A DNA stretch of 64,000 bases from Hydrangea macrophylla (taxonomy: Eukaryota > Streptophyta > Magnoliopsida > Cornales > Hydrangeaceae), in NCBI GenBank assembly GCA_033977485.1, contig CM066984.1:27633501-27697500 (forward strand), given 5' to 3'. Under the pieces are notes generated by a model. That model saw nothing but the letters and a program-made list of their open reading frames with translations, was not told where the DNA came from and did no database searches. The translations under genes were made by a program, and so were the position numbers. The first letter of the stretch is position 1; every line of letters begins with the position of its first letter. Below, in pieces: positions 43,746-56,385 of this stretch.

Positions 43746-46700
43746 TGCTTCAACAGATTTTCCAAATGAGGTTGGTCTTCAAGAGTTGATTGGAAGACTA
43801 TTGGTATCTCTAACTTGTCTACTCGACTGGTTAATCTCCTCGGTGAATATATAACCACCCACTAATTGGGATTTCTTAGGTCTTTTGAATAGAATACTTG
43901 ACTTGCCTCAAAAGCAAGAATGGCAGGCTCGTCTAGCTCACTACTAGAACTCTTGAACTTATCAAAATTAACCATCACCATGTTAGAGTCTGAACAGTGT
44001 TTACAACCATTGGTCTTGTCGTCCACCCTAACCCAGTCGCAATAAAACACCACCTCTTCAAATATTGTATAGTCCAACTCAATTGTTTGTTTGATAATAC
44101 CATACCACATAGTCCAAGCAACCTTGAGCCTTTTATCACCTTTTTTGGCCCTAAATTGAGCCCAAGCCTTCATGCAAACACCGCTATCTTGCATGGCAAC
44201 AGTTTCATAATGAGACTTAAGAAAGAATACAAAGACATTAACACAGTACTTCTTGTATGTTTTAACTATGTGGCTTGGCCCTTGAACTAACCGCCACAAC
44301 ATAGCCTTTGTTTGTGTCTCTCCAAAAGACAACAACTGTTCAATGGAAACAAATTTGTAAGTGTTTTTTTGAGCCTAACTAATAAATGGCATATGTTTGT
44401 AACTAATAAAATAATACCTTTTCATATATCCAAGGGATAAAAGAAGTTTGTAACTCTACTTCTGTCTTTGCAATCCCCCTTCTTTTACCATAAGAAGTGG
44501 AGTTCACAAACTCTTTGATACTCACTGAAATTTGTAAATAAAAGTTTCAATGTTAATAGTTATATGTGGACTTCAACAAATATGTTACAAGGACTCTAAC
44601 CTGTAGTATTCGTTTAGTCTGTGAATGTTAAGTCGAAATAGCACCCATCGATGCATTTATGAAAATTGTGTAAGGTCGAACATTATAGTATTATCATCGT
44701 GCAAAGGCCCTTCGTTAGAGAACTTGCCATTTTCCTCTAAAAAGTCTTCATGAGTACGTTTGTCATTTCCATCGAGTGGATTTGGCATGTATTCCATGCA
44801 ATACCTAACGAATTCTCCAATAACATAAGACTATGCAATAGACCCTTCAACGTACCTCTTATTGCTAGGTATGCCTTTAAATTCCTTCATTTATCTATTC
44901 GTATAAATAGAAAAAATATGTAAGTCCATAATATATTAGGTTTGGTAGGTCATTTGCCTAAGGATGAAGTAATATAAGAAAATGAGTTTACCGCTCGAAA
45001 GCATACATCCACCGAGGTCCGAAGGGTCCACAAACCAATGCTTCATCCGCAAGATGTACCATGAGGTGGATACTGATATCAAAAAGCGATGGTGGAAAGT
45101 ATTTTTCCAACACATATAGTGCCTCTACAACTATGTATTTGGCTCTTTGGATATCCTTTCGAATCAACACTTTTGAGCAAAATAGGTTAAAGAATAAGCT
45201 TAACTGTTGAATAGCACTTCGCAAATCTCGGTGTTTTGGAAAGGCATGTTGAAACAACACAGGTAACAAATATTGCAAAATAACATGATAATCATGCGAA
45301 TTCAATGAATGCAAACTGGGTGGATTAAGAGTGACAATGTTGCTCAGGTTAGATGAAAAACTAGTTGGGAGCTTCAAGTCTTTCAAAATTTGGCAAAATT
45401 GCCATTTCTCATCTTTATCTTAGTGAAGGGATGCTTTTGGTTTTATCAGTCTCCCTATGTGGTCTTCTACTTGCATCCACTGGCCACTGTGTATGCCGAA
45501 ATCCTTCATATCTAAACGTGCACTTACTGTATCCTTCATTTTACTATCATCTAGGATTGCGCAAATTAAATGCTTTGCGACATTCTTCTCGGTGTGCATC
45601 ACATCAAGAGCAAGTCGAACTTAATTAGAGCTCTAGTATTCCAAGTCAAATAAGATGGACATTTTATACCATGCCCCTTTAACTTCAACATTAGCACTGC
45701 CATCCGCATTGCAAGTCTTCCTTTTTCTACCCGAAACTTTCGGGATCTTGCCAGGCACATACTTTATCTGACTTAACTTCTCTAAATGTACATCTCCATT
45801 TAACCGAGAAGGAGGATGTTTATGTTCAGTTGACCTAAGCCCCAAATACCCACCACTCCTAAACGGATGATCTGCCCTAAGGAAAATACGGTAGTGTGTA
45901 TACTATTTTCTTACTGTGTTCTAAATGGGTGGATTGTGTGTTCTCTCCATAAATAGGACATGCTTTATAACCATGTGTTATACACCCAGATAGATTCCCA
46001 TATGTGGGAAAATCGCGAATCTCCCATATTAGCATAGCTTTCAATGTAAAATGTTTCATTTTGTATATTTCATAAGCTGCCATTCCTTCTTCCCACAGTT
46101 GCTTCAACTCCTTTACTAGAGGTTGAAGGAAAACATCTGTGTCTTGACCTGGTACCTTTGGCCCAGGAATTAGCAAAGACAATATTTGGAACTCTTGTTT
46201 CATGCACAATGAAGGTGGGAGATTATAAGGCGCTGTGATGACTGACCAACAACTATAACTAGAAGATTGTACACCATGCAAATTAAACCCATCTGTTGCA
46301 ATTGCTAACCAAACGTTGTGCCCTTCATTTGCAAATCCTGGCCATTTAGCCTTAAACATTTTCCATTGAGGAGAATCAAATGGATGCCGCAAATAATCCC
46401 ATGAAGGGGTCGCTCAATCGTGCCATGTCATTTCGTGCGCTATCCATGGTATAGTATACAATCTCAGAAGTCTTGGAATCAAAGAGAAATGTCTTAATAC
46501 TTTCAAAGGTTCTTTGCAAACTCTCCCCCCTTCTTTTTTCTCAGAACATATCTCGGTTCTCCACATTGAGGACATTACTCCTTATCTTCATTACCATCCC
46601 AATACAAAACACAATTATTGACGCATGGATGAATAAAGTTTGCCTTCATCCCTAAGTCCTTCATCATACTCTTAATGTGTTACTTCTGTGGCAAAGTGTT

Positions 46701-47313
46701 TTCTTTCGGAAGCCACCTTTTCAGGATTGACAAAAGGGTTGTCACACTATTCCCGACCAACCAAATTACTTCTTAAGGTTGTGCAATTCCACAATCGCAG
46801 AAAGAGTTATCTCAGGGTCCTCACAATAAGGGTACAATTTCTCAGTTGACATTCTTCTATATTCATTGTATTTCTCATTCCAGATATGTGGCTCTTTTGA
46901 AACTCTAGCCTGACCACTATCATCATCTACATGAGGTTCTTCGTGCATTCCATAAGAAGCTTCAACAAGATTCTCCATCCCAAGCCCTCCAACCTCGATA
47001 TTTTCTTCTTCAATGTTTTCTCCATGAACATCTTCTACTGGTGGACGATCTATCGAATTCTTATATGGCTTTTCACCATGTAAAGCCCATACAGAATATG
47101 ACCTATCTATGCCACACCTAATGAGATGTTTTCTAACATTACTAGGTGTGTGTCGATACTTATTTCGATAATTCTTACACGGGCAAGTTATTGTTGGAAA
47201 CTTTCAACATTGTTTGTATTCTCAAATTCAAAAAAATCTTCAACTCCCTTTATATATACCGGGCAAACTCTATTGTTTTTATTCATCCACTCTTTATTAA
47301 TAGGTCGTGACAT
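43746..47313 (-). pseudogene. CACTA TNP2-type transposase, broken
   Basis: Read leftward from ATG 47313. The transposase-associated domain (MSRPINKEWM, VEDFFEF, then CPCKNYRNKY after a frameshift near 47185, HLIRCGIDRSY) covers about 47313-47030. A linker (46978-46766) follows, then the tnp2 core with CPQCGEPRYVLRKK, VLRHFSLIPRLLRLY, EMTWHD, and LRHPFDSPQWKMF through LATDGFNLHG-like, CMKQEFQILSLLIPGPKVPG and LQPLVKELKQLWEEG (46650-45880). DUF4218-type sequence (LRSAIQQLSLFFN, YVLEKYFPPSLFDI) runs 45600-44640, with a probable intron near 44990. A DUF4216-like block (VVFYCDWVRVDD) ends at 43862, with a short tail. Scattered stops and frameshifts show the gene is dead. The transposase cuts CACTA ends. 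Confidence 0.88.
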
Positions 47314-48029
47314 TTTGCAATATAACATTGAAAAACAAAATAAAGAAAATGGAATGCTACTCACTAGGTTCCTAAAGTATAAATGTTAGCCCAATTATAA
47401 CCCAATTCATCCAAAAACAATTAAAATCAAGCAACAGACTAAAATCAATAGAATTGGGTCTTGCTTGTCATAATAAGAATTGAGGTAAAAAAAAGAGCTA
47501 AAAACAAGAGCAAAGTCCTAATATGAATTAGTAGTCCGATAGCCAACATGGCTTTGTAGAGATGACTGATGAGCAGAAGCTATAGAATACAGGAAGTGAA
47601 AGAGAGAGTCTTAGATCTCTAACCTGCTCGGTGTACCACTAGCAATGTTAACTAGGTTCTTCAAATAGGACACCTGCAAAAAAAAATAATATGTATATGA
47701 TTTAAGAATTACTAAAATTAGAAGGAAAAAAAAAAAGAGAGACAAGTGGACTGATTGCATAGAATTCTTTTACTAACATAACAGGCCTAGAGATGATACA
47801 GAACTTTGAAATTGAAAGAAAAAAAAAAAGCAATAGTTCTCAGTATATAACATGGAAAACAAAACCTAAAACAATAGCATACTTTGAAACAAGCTTTGAT
47901 TAGAATTTAATAGGCTATTCATGTTAGTTCACAATTTTGTAAAGCATTTTACTATATAAATACATCATATTGAATTAGTCCATTAAAAAGAAAAATGAGC
48001 ACATTATCATGTTTATTTGAAGAGTAGTG

Positions 48030-48085
<56 letters not shown>

Positions 48086-49616
48086 ACGCACTTTTTGACT
48101 CAACTTTAAATGCATGTAGCCTGTGCTATGTAAGTGGTGTACAGAAAAGTGTGAAATTTTAAACAGCACAAGGTACATGCTTTTAAAGCATAGTGTGCCA
48201 CAAAATGTGTGTGCCAAACATGTCGCTATAATATACGTATTTTCTATAATGAAGTTACAGCATTGAAATTTTGACGTTCAACATGACAGCAAATGCAACA
48301 GGAGCACAGCTCAGTAAACAGTGGGTTTAACCTCACTGTCTACCCTCCAAATGTGTGATCTAACATGTCTTTTCTAGGCTCCAAGGAGTTCTAGAACGAC
48401 AAGTCAGTAAAAAAAAATTTCATTCTAACGAATTTGCTATTTCCTACTTTCAATCACATTTTAGTACTTCCTGAAGAGCTTCTTAGTTAATTTACTACAG
48501 TTTCCTTGAATGCCTATAAATGTTTAAGATTCCAGAAACATCCATATTGTAGGACTAGCTAATTTTAACATGGTTTGTATTTGTAGTCTCTTCTATGCGA
48601 CCTTAGTATGAAGTTTCAAAAGTTCTACTTGAAACAGTTTTCAAGTGACTGTCTAAATGAAATAGATTTTCCACGATGGGCTCTGTTAAGGTAGTGGCAC
48701 TGCAGGTTTTTTCTCAAAGAAACCTCAGTCTTCATTTTCTTCATTGCTACATTTCTTTCTTAGTTTCCTTAAATGTATCCGAACTATGAAGTTATTGAAG
48801 TTATTGAGATTTGGATGCACGACTTTCAAAGTAGTAAATCACTATCTGTCCTCCTCACTAAAAGTAGTATTATTAATGCAAGACTTGAATAGTTGTAAAT
48901 AACGCTCAAGATTTAATTTTTTCCTTTCTTTTATTTTTTATTTTTATTTTTATTTTGTTTTGTACTAATCCAAAGGGTAGCCGGCCAAGAATAGCTAATC
49001 CTAGCACTAATTGGGTTTACTCCACTGTAATAATTATTACAGAGAAACTCCATCGCTCCCTCAAAAATATTAATCAACATGGTTACCCCTATGCCTAATG
49101 CTAATATCTTACAGTGATTTTAGGAGTTTAGATGATAGAGTAAATACTGCAAAAATATTTGTGTCCGAGTGTTTGGTCTAACAATGTGTGGGACATTGAA
49201 TATAAAGTGGTGCGTAGTGAACATATGATTAGACCCAGATCAATAATCAATATTTAAAAGAAGTTTTTCTTTCAACATTTGTATATTTCTCATCAAATGC
49301 AATTCAAACCTGTGTTGGTTGATACCGAGAAAATAAAAGGGGAAGAAAGTGAACGAAATGGGCTTCTTCGTTTCGATGGACCAGCCATGGTGTCATTTGA
49401 ACCCCGCATGGAGGACAAAAACAAACACTTGGGGGGCATTCCATGGAACAACACCCAACATCAATCTAAATAAAGAAAACTACAAGTTTAACCAATAAAA
49501 TTCATATTCAAAGGGCTTCATAACTTTAGAAAACTCCCCAAATGTCACGGTAAGATTCAAAAATGCTAACATTTGTTAAATCAGCCCACGAATAGCCAAA
49601 ATATAATGGTAATAGA
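47314..49616. other. CACTA 5' noncoding region
   Basis: No coding blocks. On the transposase strand this lies upstream and probably contains leader exon and intron sequence. It includes a (CA)n microsatellite at about 48031-48088. Confidence 0.45.
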
Positions 49617-51107
49617 TGATGGAAAAATCGGTTTAAGTTTAAAAGTTTAAACGCGCAGCGGAAAAGTCAAGTTATAAAAAACTTAATGGTAGCCCAGGAT
49701 CTATTACTCGTTAATTCCATAGATGCGCACAAGAGGGGACAAGAGTTATACCTTAGTGTCTTGAACCCAATTCTGATTTTCTTCTTCTTCCTTGGTGATG
49801 CAGCAACCTCCACTAGGTTGTCTTCACCCTTATGTCTCCTGCGGATGGTTGCCGGAGAGACTAGAGATGGTGGGATCTCTAATAGAGAGGAAAAAGAAGG
49901 TTTGGGGCTCTAAAAATAGTTTCTACAGCTTCTGACGTTCTAAAACGACGAACTATTTTTCCAGAACGCAGCTGCCCTATTTATAGATTTCCATAACCGA
50001 CCTAGACTTCGAGCGATCGAAGATCTTTGATTGATCGAACCTTCGATCGATCGAACCATTCTCGATCGATCGAGACTGCCTAGACTTCAATTGATCGAAC
50101 ATGTCTTGACAACTTCCTCATGTGTCTTTCCAAGTATCCTGGTGGAGTTAAGAGTGGGACCTCCTAGGCTCTTTATTGTTGGCTCTGACCAGTTTGTTAA
50201 TTACCATGACCAAACTCTTTGATCAGCAAACTAACTAACTGGTCAGTTAACGTTTACTCCACTATAAAACGATAACTGAACTCCAACGTAAAAGAACATG
50301 TCCGAAACGATAAGTAGACTTGTATGTTGTACTAATGTCCCTCTACCTTCAGCATTCGTAATCATATTTAGGTAGTTGGATAACTGTTACTGTCAACCTG
50401 AATCATGATTACTTCTTGTATTCCTTGAGTTCCATTCACCTCTCATGATTACCAAACATGTTGATAACTCTTATCAACAAGAATGCAGTACTCAGTAATC
50501 AACTTGGTGACATTCTCAAGGGAATGCTTACTCTGAAATAGAGGGTAGATTCTGTCTTGACAATATATGTTCACAACCCTATGAATATGACATACCCAAG
50601 ATACCCAGGTGTTGATCTTCTATAGACCTCACTGATTGGTTAGTCAAAGCAGCCATATCCATAGTCTGTGTTCATAATCGTCTCAAGATTAAGAACACGT
50701 ACCTTATACAAGTTATGAGTTCCTATCGACTGATTGACAGTCTTGAGTGTCAATAGGAAAGCTTAGGTCCGTCAATGCACTATAAGCACTAGCATGTTAA
50801 CTAAGAGTTAAACTCTAGTGATTGAGATTAATCACTCCATCCAATGGTAGTTAATCATGCTACAGTGTAAACCTGGTGAGATATCCAGTCTCATCATCCA
50901 CTGTGACACATTCTAAGTAACAAAGAATAGTAATTCGTATCTCACTTGTATGTATCTTATACATACACGAATTACTTACTATGATACTTAAGGATAACAA
51001 TCATCTCATGAAAGAAACATACATAACTAAATGTAAAGCTGATATCCATATATTAAAATGTCAATGTCTCATATATAAAGTAATGGTTTGAGGGCACAAA
51101 CCCAACA
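49617..51107 (-). mobile_element. Solo Copia1 LTR inside the CACTA element
   Basis: A 1491-bp LTR from TGATGG to CCCAACA with the perfect 5-bp duplication ATAGA on both sides (49612-49616, 51108-51112). It is the third copy of the Copia1 LTR and gives exact ends for the family. No internal sequence remains, so LTR-LTR recombination removed it. Confidence 0.93.
49976..50107 (-). promoter_or_regulatory. Promoter module in the solo Copia1 LTR
   Basis: The minus strand has palindrome units from 50107 down to about 50010, including consecutive intact TCGATCGATCGA words near 50045 and 50064. A TATA box TCTATAAATAGG lies at 49987-49976. Confidence 0.6.
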
Positions 51108-51112
51108 ATAGA

Positions 51113-52530
51113 GTGTTTGAAAAGGCTAAATCATGTATTAAAACATAAAGCATGAAGAAAAATTCATACATTTGGCCAGCTCTACTGCCCCTACCTTAAT
51201 GAAACAAACCATCATACCCCAAAAATAACTATTATGATCTAGCTGTAATTCCAAAAGCCACTTTTATAGGTTAAGTCTTACAAGAATGTTCCCTACAACA
51301 GTAACCAGATAGTTTTTCTGTCTATTTATTTAGTTATGGTTATTGTACTATCTTCATTCCTAACACTGTATGCTCAGCATTCCTTGATTTTTCTACTTGT
51401 TAGGTTTCACCTATATCCCTTGTTGTTTTCTGATATGGAGTCCTATTTAGAAAATAGCAAATATAATGTAAAGAAACAAACAAATCACCAGATTATGTAA
51501 TTAACAAGACACGGGGATACAAGCTATAGGAGCCACCCCCGAGGGAAGGTTCAATTCTAGTAGGGATACGGTGTGCGTGCGCATGTGCGATGATATGTGT
51601 AGCCAGTACCATGAAAAAAATCAATATCCACATCAATGTCGTTAGTTGATCTTCCAAGTATGATCTGCAAAGATAAAAGAGATTTTTACATAGACCAAGA
51701 GTGGTTGGGCACAAAAGAAAAAAATCGGTGCTCATTATAAGTTCCATTTACCAGATCCTACTATGGCATAAAGCTCAGTTTTTGAACTTTACCTGGACCA
51801 ACTTACAAATTGGTCACGAGAAAGACAGACATTGTACTTGAAATTTGGCCGAATCGAACTTACATAGATTGAATGAATAAAAAAATGGAGAAAAAATGTT
51901 GCCAATAATGAAAGAATAATTATAAGCATACGGAAATATACTAAATACAACTGTAGGCATTTTTTTTGTGTATTGGGAGATTCAAAACTACCCAACTCAA
52001 AAGGAAAGAAAGAGAAGTTTGTCTATCAGCATTATTCTTCTCTTCTAATTTGTACAACTGAAGAATTGTATCCCATATCTCATTGACCTCAAAAGGCAAT
52101 TATTTGCTCATCAGCTAACCTATTAGTACATTAAGTATAGTTGTGTGTTTAGCAAGACCGCAACACACAAATTCTTTCTTAGGATATTCGCAGTTCAGGC
52201 TATTGAAAGTAGAAATGACTAAGATTCTACATTTTTTTGTACTTTTTATTTTATTTTCTCTGTTATAGATTTGGCAGCAGCAACTTTTGTATTATTGGGT
52301 GAAAGATTAATGTGTATCCAACCATGATTTCTAGCTAAAATCACTAGCAGTATTCCAAGCATACTTTTATACATCTGTCTTTTTTGGAAAACCTAGAATC
52401 TATTCATTTTTTGTCTTGTGTCAATTAACTAAAATAATAATAAAAAATCATAAATCAACAAAAACCAAATCTGAGAAGTTAGATCTAGGGTTTAATTTCT
52501 GTAAATATTTATTTATTCTATCACTTATTA
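51113..52530. other. CACTA interior, nothing identified
   Basis: AT-rich sequence without recognisable coding blocks, upstream of the transposase on its strand. Confidence 0.4.
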
Positions 52531-52699
52531 GAAGATGAAGAAGAAGAAGAAGAAGAAGAAGAAGAAGAAGGAAATATGTACCTTCTCCGACAGACAGTTC
52601 GGGCAGCGGCACGGGGACGACGAGGGGACAGTGCAGGGGCGGCGAAGGGGCGGCAAGGGCACGGTGGTGAGGGAGTGCCGATCTCCCTTACTCTTCTCT

Positions 52700-52739
<40 letters not shown>

Positions 52740-52740
52740 A
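52531..52740. other. (GAA)n, GC-rich island and (CT)n near CACTA right end
   Basis: A (GAA)n run (52534-52570) and (CT)n run (52690-52738) flank a conspicuously GC-rich block (about 52590-52685). The block sits about 400 bp inside the right terminus, upstream of the transposase. En/Spm has a GC-rich untranslated first exon at the matching place. Confidence 0.55.
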
Positions 52741-52859
52741 GACCTAAGTCTCTCTTTTTCTCTCGTTCGTTAATTTAGGGACCAGATAATACAGTCTCTC
52801 TTTTTCTTTTATTTTTATTTTATTTTCTTTTCTTTTCTTGTATTAATTTTAATTTCTGT

Positions 52860-53050
52860 AAATATTACTAATGGATATACCCGTTAGTATTTTTAAAAAT
52901 CTGTTAGAAATAATATATCAGCTTATGGGGAGTTATTACTAACGGATATATAGCTATTCTAACGAATATATCCGTTAGTAATTACTCAAGGATATATTCG
53001 TTAGAAACTATAAAAATTGTCCGTTAGAAATCTGGCCATATGGTGTAGTG
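52860..53050. repeat. CACTA right subterminal repeats and terminal inverted repeat
   Basis: Several TAACGGATATATCCGTTA copies and half-sites, mirror of the left end, followed by GGCCATATGGTGTAGTG. Confidence 0.85.
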
Positions 53051-54559
53051 TCAACATTCTGCTGTCATCAAATATTTAGATATGATTTTAGTGGAGAGTA
53101 TACCTATCATAAATTTCGTGAGTTGCTTACTTTAGATGGAACTATTCACTAGTCCTCTTGTACAGACACTCCTAAGCAAAATGGTGATGCTAAAAGGAAA
53201 TATCAGCATATTATTAAAATTGCTCGCTCACTTTTATTATCTACATATGTCCCTAGTGATTTTTGGGGAGAGGTTGTCCTAACTACTATCAATCTGATTA
53301 ATAAAATTTTGTCCTCTCATTGCTCAGGTCTGTCACCTTTTAAAAAATTGTATGGGCATGCTCCTGATTATTCTTCCTTAAGGGTGTTTGGTTGTACTTG
53401 TTTTGTCCTTTGACCTCGTGTAGAGCATACCAAATTGTCACCAAAGTCTGCCATTTATGTTTTTCTAAGTTATTGTAAGGGTCAGAAGGGATATCATTAC
53501 TTAGACCCAGTTACTAAGTAACTATGTCTCTCGCTATGTTGTGTTTCTTGAGCATATACCCTTATTTTTTATTCCTGATAATCATCATAAGTTGACTGAA
53601 TCTGATCTCATCCATCTTGACTCTTTCTCTAATAATACCAATAGTGTGCCCTCTCATGCCCCATGCACCACTGATATTGTCTCACCTCATGGTTCTACTT
53701 CTGCTGATACTGGTGTCGTGTCGCCTGATGCTACCTTCCTTCTAGAGGCCACCCAAGCACCTGCTGAGGCTGTGGCACCTCCTCGCTATCTTGCTCGCAC
53801 TCGTAAGTCCACTCAATCACCTAATTTTGTTTATTCCTGTTATTCAGATTTTGCTTCCATTTTAGCTTCAGTTCATGAACTCTTTGAGCCTCTATCCTAT
53901 AAAGAGGTAGCTCTTGATCCTCTTTGGCAACAGGCTATGGAAGAGGAACTCTCTGCAGTATATAAGACAGACACTTGGAGTTTGGTTCCCATACCTTCTG
54001 GTAAAAGCGCTATTGGTTCTCGTTGGGTTTATACATCAAAACCAAGTCAGATGAGTCTGTTGAGCGGTACAAAGCAAGATTTGTTGCCAAGGGATTTTCC
54101 CGGCAGTATGGTATGGATTACGAGGAGACTTTTGCTCCTGTTGATAAAATGACTACTGTTCGTACTCTTATTACAGTTGCTTCTGTTCGTCAGTGGCATA
54201 TAACTCAGATGGATGTTAAAAATACTTTCTTCAATGGAGACCTCTAAGAGGAAGTTTACATGGTTCCTCCTCCGGGTGTTCTTCATTGTCCTGATGAAGT
54301 TTTCAGGCTTAAGAAGCCTTATATGGTCTTAAACAAGCCCCTCGTGCTTAGTTTGAGAAGTTTTTCACTATGATTACCTCATTTGGGTTTTCCTCGAGTA
54401 AGTATGATCAAGCTCTCTTTATCAGGTGTACCACTGCTAGTCGTATTATGCTTTCTTTGTATGTTGATGACATGATTTATATTATTACTGGTGATGATGT
54501 TGATGGGATTGCAGTGTTGAAGTCTGAATTAGCTCATTGTTTTGAAATGAAGGACTTAG
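53051..54559 (+). pseudogene. Copia2 pol part 2: integrase C-terminus and reverse transcriptase
   Basis: After the TCA duplication the integrase resumes (HSAVIKYFRYDFSGEY, TPKQNGDAKRK with the catalytic-Glu region decayed to NGDAKRK, FWGEVVLTTINLIN). A Ser/Thr/Pro linker follows, then the reverse transcriptase start (EPLSYKEVALDPLWQQAMEEE, WSLVPIPSGKSAIGSRWVY). A frameshift near 54025 precedes YKARFVAKGFSRQYGMDYEETFAPV. A stop occurs at 54245 and another frame disruption before the YVDD active site at 54460-54471. The solo LTR at 54560 interrupts after EMKDL. Confidence 0.88.
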
Positions 54560-55204
54560 TGTAACAACCTACATTTCCATTTAATTACTTGCATATGCAT
54601 TTGACATATTTAAATTCAATTTGAATTTCCATGTTTAATCTGTGTTCATAGAATTATTTTAAATTTCAAACTCTCATGTCTAAATCTTATTGTTTGTTTT
54701 ATTTCATGTCCAAATTCTTTTTGGGGTCAAATGGCAATTTTTATAAAATTTAGAAACACCTATGTTGAATTTCATAACTGTATTTCAAAACAGTGAAAAT
54801 ATTTACCTTTGACTCATTCAGTACTTCTATAAAACTGGAAAATTAGTCCTTACGTTAAAATGAATTTTCTGTATTTTGTGGTGATCACCGCGCCGCGAAA
54901 ATACTAGTTTGTGTCCAAAACTGTCCGCGTTGCGTTAATCTCCCACATTATGGGATTCTCCACCAATCAAGATATGACATGTGCTTTTCCATTTATGGTA
55001 ACTCATCATTGGATAGGTCTTGTTTGGCAATGTATATATTGTATGTGTTAATGTTGTGCCATTAGCCAAATTTCCCAAACACTTTTTGAACTTGACCCCT
55101 ATAGGTCTAAAAACACCCCTTGGATCCTTCTATAGTTGAGTAATACGTATCTATATCTGTATATGTTTTGCAATTTGTTAAGTTAAAAAATAAATCAATT
55201 TATA

Positions 55205-55206
<2 letters not shown>

Positions 55207-55275
<69 letters not shown>
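55207..55275. repeat. (GT)n microsatellite
   Basis: About 34 GT dinucleotides, nearly uninterrupted, inside the solo LTR. A short (GA)n run follows near 55407-55425. Confidence 0.95.
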
Positions 55276-55277
<2 letters not shown>

Positions 55278-55936
55278 GGGACTTGGAGCCCAAGTTCACC
55301 TTAGTAGCTTCTACATATGCACCCTACTCTCTCACAATTTGGGATACTTACAACTGAAAACACAGAGAGAGTTTAGAGGAATAGTAGTTTACAGAAAATT
55401 TCTTAGATAGAGAGAGAGAGAGAGACCTTGGACTCCATAGCCAAAGCTTGGAATTGGATTCTTATTGTGCTCATCTTTCTCAATAATTTTTCTATATTCA
55501 ATCTCAGTGAGTATTACTAACTCACTTTGAATGTAATTTCATGTTCAATTACTATTGGGTTAGTATAATTTCAAAATCACCATTGTTAATTTTGGCTATG
55601 GAAGTTCAAGCTTGAAAACATGATTTTTCAAAACTTAACCAAAATCGTTTTTGATAGATAAAAATGAAAGATTACAGTTCGTAAAGGTTAATTGCATTTA
55701 AAGTATTAGAGCTTAATTCATTCATATATGAAAGTATATTAGAATTAAAGTTTTGTCACCTCTCAGTTTTTCATAAAATTCGAGAGTTACAATTGAAATT
55801 AATTAATACCAATCGCGTATTCGCGATCCTTGCGGAAAAACGAAAAGAACCATATATTACAAGTCATGGTTACATTCAGATTTGAAAATGGGTCAAAAAT
55901 AGGCTTTAAATTCGTAACAGGGAAGAAACTGCTGAT

Positions 55937-56006
55937 GCCAATTGATTGACATGTTTACCAATGGATTGGTATGTGTTCCAAAGTGCCAATCGATTGGCAT
56001 TTTTTA
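55937..56006. repeat. CCAATCGATTGG palindrome set in solo LTR
   Basis: Three units (GCCAATTGATTGACA, ACCAATGGATTGGTA, GCCAATCGATTGGCA) are spaced about 30 bp apart, just before the ACGGCCATAACTTCC segment. They occupy the same relative place as the CGGATCGATCCG array in the related LTR. Confidence 0.7.
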
Positions 56007-56385
56007 GCACTGACGACTTTTAGTAAAAACGGCCATAACTTCCTCTAGAAAGCTCGAAAACGCGCACCATTTGAAGCATTGGAAACTAGACTCAAAGAAC
56101 TTTCTTTTGATATGTAATTCATGCACAAAAATTATAACTCATTATTTAGGGCATTGCTTCAAAGTAGACTCACTTGTGTTCTAATAGCGATAAAAGCATA
56201 TTAAAGCATTCTTTGATGAATTCACCGGTTGTTTCATTTAAGATTTGATTTCTTCTCGTATATCCATGGTTATCGTTCCCAGCAATCTATATTTCTGTAT
56301 AAGTCACATGGCATACATGAGGAGTCAATTGTACATGCATGTGGGTTTTGGTCAGTGTGGAAAGAGTATGTGGGTAAGTTGTGTG

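Larger units (their letters stand above)
41221..53050 (-). mobile_element. CACTA (En/Spm) DNA transposon inside Copia2
   Basis: An 11.8-kb element with ends CACAACACCATATGGCC and GGCCATATGGTGTAGTG, an inverted repeat of 17 bp with one mismatch. It is flanked by the 3-bp duplication TCA expected for CACTA. Both ends carry palindromic subterminal repeats. The minus strand encodes a TNP2-type transposase and a second En/Spm-type protein, both decayed. A solo Copia1 LTR (49617-51107) lies inside. It disrupts Copia2 integrase. Confidence 0.93.

Noticed and set aside
55168..55410. Cys-Val repeat protein over the (GT)n run
   Set aside because: Pure translation of a microsatellite inside a solo LTR.
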